Assembly: GCA_024809215.1 (NCBI GenBank) | Contig: JANUBW010000010.1 | Coordinates: 124,001 to 188,000 of the forward strand | Reading direction: 5' to 3' | Source: Niastella sp. OAS944 | GTDB taxonomy: Bacteria > Bacteroidota > Bacteroidia > Chitinophagales > Chitinophagaceae | DNA: 64,000 nt | Shown here: positions 1 to 9,650 of the stretch, one piece after another | Layout: each line of letters begins with the position of its first letter | Position numbering within the stretch: position 1 is the stretch's first letter | The notes under the pieces: model-generated | Told to the model about the DNA's origin: nothing | Databases searched by the model: none | Seen by the model: the letters and a program-made list of their open reading frames with translations, nothing else | Program-made: the position numbers and the translations under genes

Positions 1-1
1 T

Positions 2-613
2 CTTAAAGAAAGCCCATTTGAAGTTTTTGATGAAGTAAAAGAACAGGCACTGGTAGTCGATATCCTTGTAAACGATGCGGGGCAGGGGCAATATGGAAAG
101 TTTGTGGAAACAGATATCTACCGCGAACTTGATATCATTCAACTGAACATTTCTTCCCTGGTAGTGCTTACCAAATTGTTTCTGCAAGACATGGTGCAGC
201 GTGGCAATGGTAAAATACTTAATCTTTCTTCTGTGGCCAGTAAAGCGCCCGGCCCCTGGCAATCAGTTTATCATGGCACGAAAGCATTTGTGCAATCATT
301 TACCGAGGCCGTTCGTAACGAGGTAAAAGATACCGGCGTAACGCTTACTGCATTGCTGCCCGGCGCCACAGATACCGACTTCTTTAATAAAGCTGAAATG
401 GAAGACGCGAAGATCGTAGCCGAAGGCAAACTCGATGATCCGGTTAAAGTAGCTAAAGACGGCTACGAAGCGCTGATGCGTGGCGACGATATGGTGATCT
501 CGGGTATGAAGAATAAAATAAATGTGGCCATGAGTAATGTAATGTCCGACAAAGCCGCGGCCGAAAGTATGAACAAAAAGCAATCTCCGGTAAACGAAAA
601 AAATAAAAAATAA
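2..613 (+). CDS. Short-chain dehydrogenase/reductase (SDR), 5' end cut by window
   Basis: The reading frame is already open at base 2, so the gene starts upstream and the N-terminal nucleotide-binding GxxxGxG motif is missing here. What is visible is the classical SDR core: a variant NNAG motif (VNDAGQGQYG), a catalytic serine in LSSVASK, and the YxxxK pair in YHGTK. The protein reduces or oxidises an unknown small substrate with NAD(P)H. The C-terminal tail after the core is Lys/Asn rich, with many Met residues. It stops two bases before the next gene's ATG, so the two dehydrogenases are very probably co-transcribed. The substrate cannot be inferred. Confidence 0.9.
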   Translation, partial: LKESPFEVFDEVKEQALVVDILVNDAGQGQYGKFVETDIYRELDIIQLNISSLVVLTKLFLQDMVQRGNGKILNLSSVASKAPGPWQSVYHGTKAFVQSFTEAVRNEVKDTGVTLTALLPGATDTDFFNKAEMEDAKIVAEGKLDDPVKVAKDGYEALMRGDDMVISGMKNKINVAMSNVMSDKAAAESMNKKQSPVNEKNKK

Positions 614-615
614 TA

Positions 616-1785
616 ATGAAAGCAGCTGTAATTCACGGTCCGGGTAAGGTTACCTGCGACAATGTTGACGATCCTGTTTTAAAAAACGACAGAGATATTA
701 TTCTTAAAGTAACGGCCACTGCTATCTGCGGTTCCGACCTGCATATCTATTCGGGCGGTGTGCCGCAAGCCCGGCCCATGGTGTTAGGGCATGAGTTTAT
801 GGGGATTGTGGAAGAAACCGGCAAAGCCATCACCAATTTAAAAAGAGGCGACCGGGTAGTAGTGCCGTTCCCCATTGCCTGCGGTCATTGTTTCTTTTGC
901 ACGCATGGTTATGTAAGTAATTGTGAGAACAGTAATCCCAAGTACGGGCCCGAAGGCGGCATTTTTAAAGAAAAAGGCGGTGCGTTGTTTGGCTATACCG
1001 ATCTGTATGGTGGTTATGATGGCGGTCAGGCGCAATATGTGCGGGTACCATATGCCGATATTGGGCCACGCCGGGTGCCTGATAGTCTAACTGATGAACA
1101 GGTTTTATTTCTCACCGATATTTTCCCAACCGGTTACACCGGTGTTGACTGGGGCGAAGTAAAAGGCGGTGAAACTGTAGCCATCTTTGGTTCGGGGCCG
1201 GTGGGTATAATGGCTGCCAAAGCTGCATGGTTACGAAATGCAGGCCGGGTGCTTATTGTAGATACGTTACAATACCGTCTCGATATGGCAAAAAAGGCAG
1301 CCAACGCAGAAACCATTCTTTGGGAAGATGATGGACAGAATGTTATTGAAACCATAAGAGCAGCAACGGAAGGCCGTGGTGCCGATGTTTGTATTGAAGC
1401 AGTAGGTTTTGAGCCCGACAGAACTTTTCTCGACCGCGCAAAAGCAGTCATCAATCTCGAAAAAGGTAGTCCAAAAGTACTGGAAGCCTGTATGAGCGCT
1501 GTGCGCCGAAGTGGTATTGTATCGGTACTGGGCGTTTACCCGGTTACGTATGATAACTTTCCGGTAGGGCAATTCTTTGATAAAGGCCTTACCCTGCGGG
1601 GTGGACAGGCACCGGCGCATAAGTACATCGATATTTTACTGGACTATGTAAGAGATGGCAGGGTAACCTTAAATGACATCATCACCCATCGCTTACCGCT
1701 TAGTAAGATCTCCGACGGTTATTCTATGTTCAAAAAGAAAGAAGACAATTGTGTAAAAGTGGTGCTTGATCCCTGGGCTGATTAG
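616..1785 (+). CDS. Zinc-dependent alcohol dehydrogenase (formaldehyde dehydrogenase-like MDR)
   Basis: A 389-residue medium-chain dehydrogenase. The catalytic zinc site is visible as CGSDLH near residue 38 and GHE near residue 58. The four cysteines of the structural zinc loop lie in CGHCFFCTHGYVSNC (about residues 88-102), followed by the long insert typical of glutathione-independent formaldehyde dehydrogenase-like members. The Rossmann glycine motif is FGSGPVG near residue 191. It likely oxidises an alcohol or hydrated aldehyde with NAD. It follows the SDR gene with a two-base gap and ends before a 77-base spacer. Family assignment is firm; substrate is not. Confidence 0.92.
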   Translation: MKAAVIHGPGKVTCDNVDDPVLKNDRDIILKVTATAICGSDLHIYSGGVPQARPMVLGHEFMGIVEETGKAITNLKRGDRVVVPFPIACGHCFFCTHGYVSNCENSNPKYGPEGGIFKEKGGALFGYTDLYGGYDGGQAQYVRVPYADIGPRRVPDSLTDEQVLFLTDIFPTGYTGVDWGEVKGGETVAIFGSGPVGIMAAKAAWLRNAGRVLIVDTLQYRLDMAKKAANAETILWEDDGQNVIETIRAATEGRGADVCIEAVGFEPDRTFLDRAKAVINLEKGSPKVLEACMSAVRRSGIVSVLGVYPVTYDNFPVGQFFDKGLTLRGGQAPAHKYIDILLDYVRDGRVTLNDIITHRLPLSKISDGYSMFKKKEDNCVKVVLDPWAD

Positions 1786-1862
1786 TATGTTATGACTTTG
1801 ATCAGTATTTGATATTTATACACTTACTGGCATGTGATTTTTATTAATGCCATAAAAACAAA

Positions 1863-3701
1863 TTGACCGACATATATACCCCATTAGGCGCATCGCTGCA
1901 GGCGAATGGCCAATGCTCCTTTACCGTATGGGCGCCGGAATGTAAATCGGTAAGCCTTATATTACAGGTATCGCCTGAGGTTACATGGCCTATGGAAAAA
2001 AGTGAGTTAGGTTATTGGCGCGTCACAATAGACCATGTAACTCCAGGCATGCTTTATTGGTTTCAATTAGATGGCGAATTAAAACGCCCCGATCCGGCAT
2101 CGCGCTGGCAACCCGAAGGTGTACATGGGCCATCGGCGATCATTAGCAACGAATACAGCTGGACGGATGACGAATGGCAGGGTTTGGAACCTGCCGAAAT
2201 GATCATCTATGAATTGCATACGGGTACATTTACCACTGCCGGCAATTTTCAGGGAATTATTTCAACACTTGATTATTTACAGTCGCTGGGCATTACGGCT
2301 ATAGAAATTATGCCGGTAGCTCAATGCCCCGGTCATCATAACTGGGGGTATGATGGCGTATTTCCATTTGCCGTACATAAAGATTATGGTACGCCCAATG
2401 ATCTTAAGCAATTGGTGAATGAGGCACACAAGCGGGGTATTGCCGTAGTACTCGATGTGGTTTACAATCACCTGGGGCCCGAAGGGAATTACCTGGCCCA
2501 CTACGGTCCTTACTTTACCGATAAATACAAAGCATCGTGGAGCAACGCTATAAATTTTGATGGCCCCTGGTGCGATGGCGTGCGCAATTATTTTATTCAG
2601 AACGCACTCATGTGGCTCAATGAATTTCACATAGATGCGCTTCGCCTCGATGCTGTACACGCCATTTACGACAACAGCGCCAAACACCTCATGGAAGAAT
2701 TGACCGAACAGGTACGGTTGCTGGAGCAACGTGTTCAGCGAAGAAAAGTTTTGATAGCAGAATTCGATCTCAACAATCCCCGTTACATAAGCCCGGTTGA
2801 AAAAGGCGGGTTTGGTATGGATGCCCAATGGGTCGATGAGTTTCATCATGCATTACATTCCGTTATCACCGGTGAACAGAATGGGTATTATGAAGACTTT
2901 GGCAAACTGGAACAGTTGGCCATGTCGTTACAACATTCATATGTTTATACCGGGCAGTATTCAAAACATCGCAAGCGATTGTTTGGGGCAGAACCGAAAT
3001 ACACTAATTATAACCAGTGTATTGCTTTTGTACAAAACCACGATCAAATAGGGAATCGATTATTGGGCGACAGGCTTAGTACTACTTTATCTGCCGAAGC
3101 GTTAAAGCTGGCTGCGGCTGCCTTGTTATTGTCGCCGCATATTCCATTATTATTTATGGGTGAAGAATATGGGGAGAAGAACCCATTTCTGTATTTTACC
3201 AGTCATTCGGAGCAGGAACTCATCGATAATTTACGCGAAGGGCGACGGAGAGAATTTGCGCATTTCAATTGGGAAGGCGAAGTGCCCGATCCGCAATCGG
3301 AAGATGTTTTCAATCAATCAAAACTTACCTGGAAGCTCGATGAAGTGCCGGGGTTGTTCAATTTCTACCAGCACCTGATCGCATTTAGAAAAAGCAGGCC
3401 GGCCATGTTAAACTTCAGGCGGTACAATGCTGTGAGAAATATTCGTATTAAGAACAATGTATTGCAATTTGAGCGGCATGGTAACAATGACGTGCTCATC
3501 GTTTATCTGAACTTTGATAAAGAGCCGCAAAGTATGGTGAACGATAAACCCAATGCCTGTAAAATAATTATTGATTCTTCGGGCGAGCAGTGGGAGGGGC
3601 CCGGCAATGTAACTGCCGGCATAGTTCAACCCGGTGAACCATTTCAGCTTAATCCAACCTCTGCCATTGTTTTTGAAATTGCTAACCACACAGACGAATA
3701 A
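1863..3701 (+). CDS. treZ: Malto-oligosyltrehalose trehalohydrolase
   Basis: This GH13 enzyme releases trehalose from maltooligosyl-trehalose made by TreY. The 612 residues show an N-terminal CBM48/E-set domain (about 1-95) and a TIM barrel with the catalytic Asp in LRLDAVHAI (D263), Glu in IAEFD (E300) and the third Asp in QNHDQIGN (D394). The start is a TTG: the frame opens after a stop at 1845-1847 and no ATG occurs before residue 44, which lies inside the first domain. TreY begins a few bases downstream, so the pair forms one operon. No treX or glycogen synthase gene is visible in the window. Confidence 0.95.
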   Translation: MTDIYTPLGASLQANGQCSFTVWAPECKSVSLILQVSPEVTWPMEKSELGYWRVTIDHVTPGMLYWFQLDGELKRPDPASRWQPEGVHGPSAIISNEYSWTDDEWQGLEPAEMIIYELHTGTFTTAGNFQGIISTLDYLQSLGITAIEIMPVAQCPGHHNWGYDGVFPFAVHKDYGTPNDLKQLVNEAHKRGIAVVLDVVYNHLGPEGNYLAHYGPYFTDKYKASWSNAINFDGPWCDGVRNYFIQNALMWLNEFHIDALRLDAVHAIYDNSAKHLMEELTEQVRLLEQRVQRRKVLIAEFDLNNPRYISPVEKGGFGMDAQWVDEFHHALHSVITGEQNGYYEDFGKLEQLAMSLQHSYVYTGQYSKHRKRLFGAEPKYTNYNQCIAFVQNHDQIGNRLLGDRLSTTLSAEALKLAAAALLLSPHIPLLFMGEEYGEKNPFLYFTSHSEQELIDNLREGRRREFAHFNWEGEVPDPQSEDVFNQSKLTWKLDEVPGLFNFYQHLIAFRKSRPAMLNFRRYNAVRNIRIKNNVLQFERHGNNDVLIVYLNFDKEPQSMVNDKPNACKIIIDSSGEQWEGPGNVTAGIVQPGEPFQLNPTSAIVFEIANHTDE

Positions 3702-3709
3702 CCTTGTAT

Positions 3710-6418
3710 ATGAAAGTCCCTTTATCAACATACCGGCTACAATTAAACAACTCCTTTACCTTTAAACATGTAGCAGAACAAATAGCATACTTACACGAAC
3801 TGGGAATTACTACTATTTATGCAAGCCCGGTCTTTACAGCTTCTACCGGCAGTACACATGGGTACGATGTATGTGACCCGCTTTGCCTGAATAATGAAAT
3901 TGGCAACCTTAAGCAATTACAACAGATAGCCGCTACATTACGAAAAAACAATATGACCTGGCTGCAGGACATAGTACCCAATCATATGGTTTTTTCAATG
4001 AGCAATAAACGCCTGGCCGATGTGCTGGAACGTGATGTATTTTCGCAATATTATAATTGGTTCGATATCGACTGGCATCATCCCGATCCCGAGTTGCATG
4101 GCCGGTTAATGGTACCGGTTTTAGGAAAACCATTAAATGAATGTATTCAACAGAAAGAGATCTCCTTAGGTTTTGGAGAGGATGGATTGGAAATAAAATA
4201 TCAAAAACAAACCTTTCCATATTCCATTAGCGCATACGATGTACTGTTATCGGTTATGGAATACGAACCGGAATTTGAACCGCTTGCAGACGTTTTGTAT
4301 AAACTGCATTCTGCCGGAAGAGCCGACAGGGCATTAACGAGTTGGCTGGAGGTCAAAAGGTTCTTGCTACAGCCATTTATGCTTATTGATAAGAATAAAG
4401 CGCTGGTAAAGCAATTGCTTGCAATGGTGAATGCAGATGAACAGTTATTGCAGAAAATTGTACAACAGCAATACTACCATTTAAGCTTTTGGCAGGATGC
4501 CAATCATAAAATAAATTATCGCCGCTTTTTTGCGGTGAACGAATTGATCGCTCTTAATATGGACGATGAGGATGTATTCAATGAATATCATTCCCTGCTG
4601 GTTGATCTGTACGAAGAAGATATCATTCATGGGTTACGACTCGATCATATTGACGGCTTGCGCGAACCCGGTGAATATGTAAGAGGTTTGCGTGAATTGT
4701 TTGGTGAGGAATGTTATATGATCATTGAAAAGATATTGGAGAGGGATGAAGCCCTGCCGCCATTATGGCCAATGCAGGGCACCACCGGGTACGAATTTGG
4801 TTCGCAGGTTAGCTGGTTACTTACAAATATGACCGGTGCAAAGGAAATGGTAAATTTTTACCGGTCGCTTTTTCCTGAGATGCCCGCTTATAAAGAAATT
4901 CTCTTTGAAAAGAAACTGGCTTTTCTGAAAAAATTTATGGGTGGCGAATGGGATAACCTGGTACGTAACCTGTACGATGGGCAACTGATGCCGGCAACCA
5001 TCGATCGTGAAAAGGTAAAACAGGCGTTGGCTTTGTTTATGTGTTGTTTTCCGGTGTACCGGTTGTATCCCGAAGATGGGCGTATGGATGAAGAATCAAA
5101 ACGGGTTATTCAGCAAACATTTGACGATGCCATGCTCCGGGCGCCTGAATTGCGGGAACCATTAACGTATTTAACAGCAGCTGTATGGAATACCGATGAA
5201 CAGGACGAAATTACCAACAGCCATTGTCTTTCCTTTCAAAAACGGTTAATGCAGTTTACCGGTCCGCTAACAGCCAAAGGAGTTGAGGATACTACTTTTT
5301 ATGTATACAATGCTTTATTGGCGCATAATGAAGTAGGCGATACGCCCGATGTTGAAGCCTTTTCTGTTGATCATTTTCATAAATGGATCGTACAGCGGCA
5401 ACGTGATTATCCATATTCAATGAACGCCACTTCAACGCACGATTCAAAACGTGGTGAAGATGGGCGCATTCGCCTGAATGTGTTAACCTGGTTTGTAAAT
5501 GAATGGAAACAGTTGGTTGAACAATGGCGACAGATAAACAGTAAATATATTATAACCGCAATTGGCCAACAGGCGCCTATGTTGCAGGATGAATACTTTA
5601 TTTATCAGTCGTTGATAGCGGGTTTCCCCGCCGATGGTAACGTAACTGATGAATATATTACCCGGTTAAAAAATTACTTTATTAAAAGCGCCCGCGAAGC
5701 CAAAATATATACCGACTGGCAGCAACCCGATAGCGCTTATGAAGAAGCCTGTTGCCGGTTTATAGAACAGATCCTTTCGCCAAAACATAACTTCCTGCAA
5801 AGTTTTCAGCCATTTTTAAATAACATTTTACACTATGCATATGTATTCTCGCTTAGCCAGGTGCTCATAAAATTCACTGTGCCCGGCGTGCCCGATACTT
5901 ACCAGGGTTGCGAACTATGGAATAACAGTTATGTTGATCCTGATAATCGCCGTCCTGTAAATTTTGCAATAGCCAATAAATACCTGCAGGAGATTAAAGC
6001 AGCAGAGAAGCAAGGCCTGCCGGCTTTGTACAGCTATTTATATTGCGAAACACAAAACGGTAAGCAAAAGTTATTTATAACCTGGAAAACGTTACAATGC
6101 CGCAGGGAACGGGCAGCCACTTTTCTATATGGAAGTTATATACCCGTATATGCTTCTGCCGATTGCGGTATTATAGCCTACGCCCGTGAGCATAATGATC
6201 AATGGGTGTTGGTTATTGCCCCGGTGTCAGACGCGCTGCTAATAGCAAAAGGAAAACAATTGTTACCCGATGTTTATTTACAGTTGCCTGCCAATGCTCC
6301 TGTTACCTGGAAGAATGAATTTACCGGCGAAACTATACATGCCCACAAAAAAATGCCATTGGAGGCAGTATTAAAAGTGTTCCCTGTTGCCCTGCTAACC
6401 GGCGAAGTGCTGGCATAA
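3710..6418 (+). CDS. treY: Malto-oligosyltrehalose synthase
   Basis: TreY isomerises the reducing-end alpha-1,4 bond of maltodextrin to alpha-1,1, making maltooligosyl-trehalose. The protein (about 902 residues) starts with the typical VPLSTYRLQLN stretch and has GH13 catalytic residues in LRLDHIDGL (D312), MIIEKIL (E340) and STHDSKRGED (D578). The frame also contains a TTG six bases earlier at 3704, but the ATG at 3710 fits the family start better. It lies 8 bases after treZ. Together the two make trehalose, an osmoprotectant and desiccation protectant, in the cytoplasm from glycogen or maltodextrin. Confidence 0.95.
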   Translation: MKVPLSTYRLQLNNSFTFKHVAEQIAYLHELGITTIYASPVFTASTGSTHGYDVCDPLCLNNEIGNLKQLQQIAATLRKNNMTWLQDIVPNHMVFSMSNKRLADVLERDVFSQYYNWFDIDWHHPDPELHGRLMVPVLGKPLNECIQQKEISLGFGEDGLEIKYQKQTFPYSISAYDVLLSVMEYEPEFEPLADVLYKLHSAGRADRALTSWLEVKRFLLQPFMLIDKNKALVKQLLAMVNADEQLLQKIVQQQYYHLSFWQDANHKINYRRFFAVNELIALNMDDEDVFNEYHSLLVDLYEEDIIHGLRLDHIDGLREPGEYVRGLRELFGEECYMIIEKILERDEALPPLWPMQGTTGYEFGSQVSWLLTNMTGAKEMVNFYRSLFPEMPAYKEILFEKKLAFLKKFMGGEWDNLVRNLYDGQLMPATIDREKVKQALALFMCCFPVYRLYPEDGRMDEESKRVIQQTFDDAMLRAPELREPLTYLTAAVWNTDEQDEITNSHCLSFQKRLMQFTGPLTAKGVEDTTFYVYNALLAHNEVGDTPDVEAFSVDHFHKWIVQRQRDYPYSMNATSTHDSKRGEDGRIRLNVLTWFVNEWKQLVEQWRQINSKYIITAIGQQAPMLQDEYFIYQSLIAGFPADGNVTDEYITRLKNYFIKSAREAKIYTDWQQPDSAYEEACCRFIEQILSPKHNFLQSFQPFLNNILHYAYVFSLSQVLIKFTVPGVPDTYQGCELWNNSYVDPDNRRPVNFAIANKYLQEIKAAEKQGLPALYSYLYCETQNGKQKLFITWKTLQCRRERAATFLYGSYIPVYASADCGIIAYAREHNDQWVLVIAPVSDALLIAKGKQLLPDVYLQLPANAPVTWKNEFTGETIHAHKKMPLEAVLKVFPVALLTGEVLA

Positions 6419-6452
6419 AATTTTTGAGTTTGAAATAAAGAAAGGGTGAAAG

Positions 6453-6938
6453 ATGACAGATCCTATTATACAATCTATAGCTAATATTTTAATAGAGCGG
6501 CAGCAATCAATTGCAGTGGCCGAAAGTGTAACATCGGGCAATATTCAGGTTGAATTGGCTACTGCAATAGATGCATCAAAATTTTTTCAGGGTGGTATAA
6601 CAGCGTATAACCTGGGGCAGAAAAGCCGGTTGTTAGATGTTGATCCTATTAGTGCTGCAGCCTGTAATTGTGTGGCCGAACAGGTGGCGCATGAAATGGC
6701 GCTAAGCGTTTGTAAACTATTTATCAGTAACTGGGGTTTGGCTATAACGGGTTATGCTTCAAAAGTACCAGAGTCGAATAATGAATTGTTTGCTTATTAT
6801 GCCATAGCATATGGCGGTATTATAAAACAGTCGGGTAAAATAGAGCCACCCGATGATAAGCCGGAAAAAGTACAGGCTTTTTATACAAGAGAAATATTGA
6901 AAGAACTTGAGACTATATTAACGCATTATGCCGTTTAA
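6453..6938 (+). CDS. CinA C-terminal-domain protein (nicotinamide-nucleotide amidase-like)
   Basis: A 161-residue protein matching only the C-terminal half of CinA (PncC family), which hydrolyses NMN to NaMN in some relatives. The family segment AESVTSGNIQ appears near residue 22 where active members usually have AESCTGG, and FQGGITAYNLGQKSRLL matches the FLGGxxxYxxxxK region. A second family motif, ITGYASKVP near residue 107, replaces the usual TGIAGP. These substitutions leave catalytic activity uncertain. It sits 34 bases after treY and probably extends that operon. Its last codons lie in the palindrome shared with the convergent gene. Confidence 0.85.
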   Translation: MTDPIIQSIANILIERQQSIAVAESVTSGNIQVELATAIDASKFFQGGITAYNLGQKSRLLDVDPISAAACNCVAEQVAHEMALSVCKLFISNWGLAITGYASKVPESNNELFAYYAIAYGGIIKQSGKIEPPDDKPEKVQAFYTREILKELETILTHYAV

Positions 6939-6954
6939 TTATACGGCATAATGC
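6923..6954. terminator. Bidirectional hairpin overlapping both convergent 3' ends
   Basis: Perfect 12-bp inverted repeat (arms 6923-6934 and 6943-6954, 8-base loop) followed on the plus strand by TTTT. The two stop codons (6936-6938 on plus, 6939-6941 on minus) sit in the loop, so the hairpin arms are coding sequence on both sides. Confidence 0.7.
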
Positions 6955-7184
6955 TTTTCAATTTCTTTTCCAACCTTTTCTGCCAGTCCTTCAGGGCGGT
7001 CTTCATTAACCGTCCATTCCCCATTGTTGTGCGATACATGTCCGAACGAAATATCATTTAACACCACGTGAAAGGAGGCGGGTTGGCCGTTATCATTTAC
7101 CTTATCAGATGGGTTAGCCCAGCCTTTATAGGTTCTTCCATCATGTTCGAATGAAATGTCGAATATTTTTTCTTCGGTACCCAT
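6939..7184 (-). CDS. Small hypothetical protein, 81 aa
   Basis: I do not recognise this family. It is an acidic and polar 81-residue protein without signal peptide or membrane segment, with aromatic and glycine positions (HDGRTYKGWANPS, NNGEWTVNEDRP) suggesting a small beta-rich fold. It starts at an ATG at 7184 and ends with the residues HYAV, the same four that end the convergent CinA-like protein, because both ends are encoded by one palindrome. The upstream region (7185-7408) carries nested inverted repeats. It is probably expressed alone. Reality is supported by codon use and by the tight packing with its neighbour. Confidence 0.6.
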   Translation of the reverse strand: MGTEEKIFDISFEHDGRTYKGWANPSDKVNDNGQPASFHVVLNDISFGHVSHNNGEWTVNEDRPEGLAEKVGKEIEKHYAV

Positions 7185-7226
7185 GTTGTTTGTTTTAATA
7201 GTACTTCTATAAAATTAGTACCAGGG

Positions 7227-7375
7227 AAGACCTGTAAGGTTCGCCTTAGAGTCTTGCATTTATAGTTGGTTAATGCGATCCTGACAGGTCATTTTTAAGC
7301 AAGAAAACCAAGACCTGTCAGGTGCAAGACATCATAATGATTGTTCGAATGTCAATGATGCACCTTACAGGTCTT
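7227..7375. repeat. Nested inverted repeats (AAGACCTGT family)
   Basis: Outer perfect 14-bp arms at 7227-7240 and 7362-7375, and inner perfect 11-bp arms at 7280-7290 and 7312-7322. All four share the core AGACCTGT or its complement. The element fills the gap between the 3' end of the catalase gene and the 5' end of the small hypothetical gene, and may act as the catalase terminator or be a dispersed palindromic repeat. Confidence 0.65.
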
Positions 7376-7408
7376 GATTTTCATTGTAGAAGGTTTTCCC
7401 CTCCTTAC

Positions 7409-9598
7409 CTAAGCCGGTACCCTCCGTTCTGGTTCGCGGTCCCAGAAACGGTGCTTCGACACAGCGGCTATGAATTGTATGCCCAGCACGCCCATGTCGT
7501 TATGTATAATGAGGCCTTCTTCCACGGCTTTAATATCTGTAGTGGGAGGCACAGGTAATTTTTTCGCAAAATTGGTGGCTTCCAAAACCGGCAGCGCATC
7601 GGTATCGGCTGCAATGGTTTTACAATGTTTAAATGCTTCATTCAGAAAATGAATGGCCTGGTGATCTTTGGCCAGGGAGCCTACACTGCTGGCGCCGCCG
7701 GGTACATACACTGCATCATAAAACACCGAAGCTGCTGTAAGTAAACTTTTGTTCACCGGTATAATAGTATTGTTCTTCCCTGTTATAGTACCCAGTCTTG
7801 GTGCTATCAACTCAACCACAGCTCCCTGATCGAGCAGGGCATCCTGCAGCAAAACAACCGAATCGTCGTTCACGCCTTCATCAACAAGGAACGCAATCTT
7901 GCGTGTTTTAATTGAGTTTTTCACCGTGTTGGCCATGCTTAGTGCCGATGATACTTCAACCGAACTTTTTACATCCAGTATAGGTTCCTGTTCGTCGCCT
8001 GCATCGGCAGGTACGCCTTTATTGATGGGCCGTTCAGGTGCAGGAACATGCAAACCAAGATTACGGGCAACACGGTTGGCAAGCCCCATATCAACCAACG
8101 ACAAAATGCCCAGCATGCGTTCGCGTATTTCTTTTATTTCAACCTTGCCCAGCTCAAATGAAAATGCATCAACCATATGATCTTTTTCGGGGTCGCTCTG
8201 GCTGTTGTAAAATAGTTTTGCCTGGCTGAAATGATCGCGGAAGCTTTGGCTTCTTGCCCTTATTTTATGGGCATCTATGCGTTCGGCATAAGAGGTAAAC
8301 CCGCCCTGCATTTTGCCGGCCTGAAACGGACAACCGCTGCCGATGGAGTTGGGATTGTAACTTGTTCGGCCTACATTTATTTGCTGCCGCATATGCCCAT
8401 CGCGCTGGTTGTTATGTATGGGCACAACCGGCCTGTTAATGGGTATTTCATGAAAGTTCGGTCCGCCAAGGCGGATCAATTGCGTATCGGTATAAGAAAA
8501 CAGGCGGCCCTGCATCAGCGGATCGTTGGTGAAATCTATACCGGGTACAATATTACCAACGTGGAAAGCCACCTGCTCTGTTTCTGCAAAAAAATTATCG
8601 GGGTTTCGGTTCAATGTAAGCTTACCAATTCTTTGTACCGGCACCAGTTCTTCGGGAATAATTTTAGTGGGATCGAGCAGGTCGAATTCATACTTATGTT
8701 CGTCTTCTTCCGGCACTACCTGTATACCCAATTCCCATTCGGGATAAGCGCCGCTTTCAATGGCTTCCCAGAGATCGCGACGATGATAGTCGGGGTCTTT
8801 GCCTGAAATATTTTGAGCTTCATCCCATGCAACGGAGTGAACGCCTAAGACTGGTTTCCAGTGAAATTTTACAAAGTGCGCAACGCCTTCTTCATTTATA
8901 AGACGAAATGTATGCACACCAAAACCTTCCATCATACGATAACTGCGGGGTATGGCGCGGTCGCTCATCAGCCACATGATCATGTGGGTGCTTTCGGGCA
9001 TCAGTGATATAAAATCCCAAAAAGTATCGTGGGCCGATGCGGCCTGTGGCATTTCGTGATGAGGTTCTGGTTTAACGGCATGCACCAGGTCGGGAAACTT
9101 CATGGCATCCTGTATAAAGAACACCGGCATGTTGTTCCCTACAAGATCGAAATTGCCTTCATCGGTATAGAACTTTACCGCAAAGCCGCGTACATCGCGG
9201 GCCAGATCGGTTGAACCGCGTGAGCCCGCCACTGTTGAAAAGCGCACAAACACAGGTGTTTCTACCGATGTATCGGTAAGGAATTTTGCCTTGGTAAGCG
9301 CTGCCTGTGATTCGTATAGTTTAAAATAACCATGCGCGGCAGACCCTCTTGCATGTACCACGCGTTCGGGTATACGTTCATGATCGAAATGGGTCATTTT
9401 TTCACGAAAGATGAAATCTTCCATCAGCGTGCTTCCACGGTCGCCGGACTTTAATGAGTTCTGATCGTCGTTCACCTTTACTCCCTGGTTGGTGGTCATT
9501 AGCTGTGCATCCGACCTTTCTTTTTCGGGATTCAGATCTGCATCTTTTTTTGATTCAGGTACTTCATTATTAGCAGGTTTGTTCTTCTTTACTGGCAT
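7409..9598 (-). CDS. katE: Large-subunit (clade 2) catalase with C-terminal DJ-1/PfpI-like domain
   Basis: A heme catalase that dismutates hydrogen peroxide. At 729 residues it is of the large HPII type. The N-terminal 60 residues are a charged extension. The catalytic histidine lies in RVVHARG (H82), the distal asparagine in LVGNNMPVFF, and the heme-ligating tyrosine in RLFSYTDTQ. Residues from about 575 form the flavodoxin-like DJ-1/PfpI domain (RKIAFLVDEGVND) typical of HPII-type enzymes. It is a single gene on the minus strand, preceded by the terminator of the glycosidase gene. Its presence beside trehalose and NHEJ-type genes suggests stationary-phase or desiccation stress control. Confidence 0.96.
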   Translation of the reverse strand: MPVKKNKPANNEVPESKKDADLNPEKERSDAQLMTTNQGVKVNDDQNSLKSGDRGSTLMEDFIFREKMTHFDHERIPERVVHARGSAAHGYFKLYESQAALTKAKFLTDTSVETPVFVRFSTVAGSRGSTDLARDVRGFAVKFYTDEGNFDLVGNNMPVFFIQDAMKFPDLVHAVKPEPHHEMPQAASAHDTFWDFISLMPESTHMIMWLMSDRAIPRSYRMMEGFGVHTFRLINEEGVAHFVKFHWKPVLGVHSVAWDEAQNISGKDPDYHRRDLWEAIESGAYPEWELGIQVVPEEDEHKYEFDLLDPTKIIPEELVPVQRIGKLTLNRNPDNFFAETEQVAFHVGNIVPGIDFTNDPLMQGRLFSYTDTQLIRLGGPNFHEIPINRPVVPIHNNQRDGHMRQQINVGRTSYNPNSIGSGCPFQAGKMQGGFTSYAERIDAHKIRARSQSFRDHFSQAKLFYNSQSDPEKDHMVDAFSFELGKVEIKEIRERMLGILSLVDMGLANRVARNLGLHVPAPERPINKGVPADAGDEQEPILDVKSSVEVSSALSMANTVKNSIKTRKIAFLVDEGVNDDSVVLLQDALLDQGAVVELIAPRLGTITGKNNTIIPVNKSLLTAASVFYDAVYVPGGASSVGSLAKDHQAIHFLNEAFKHCKTIAADTDALPVLEATNFAKKLPVPPTTDIKAVEEGLIIHNDMGVLGIQFIAAVSKHRFWDREPERRVPA

Positions 9599-9650
9599 AG
9601 TAATTTGTTTTAGTGTTTAGCTGGGTAACTGCTCAAACTATTGTGCCAGC

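Noticed and set aside
2277..2849. 190-codon minus-strand frame inside treZ
   Set aside because: Antisense shadow of a well-conserved GH13 gene.
8231..8806. 191-codon plus-strand frame inside the catalase gene
   Set aside because: Antisense shadow of the catalase; no domain.
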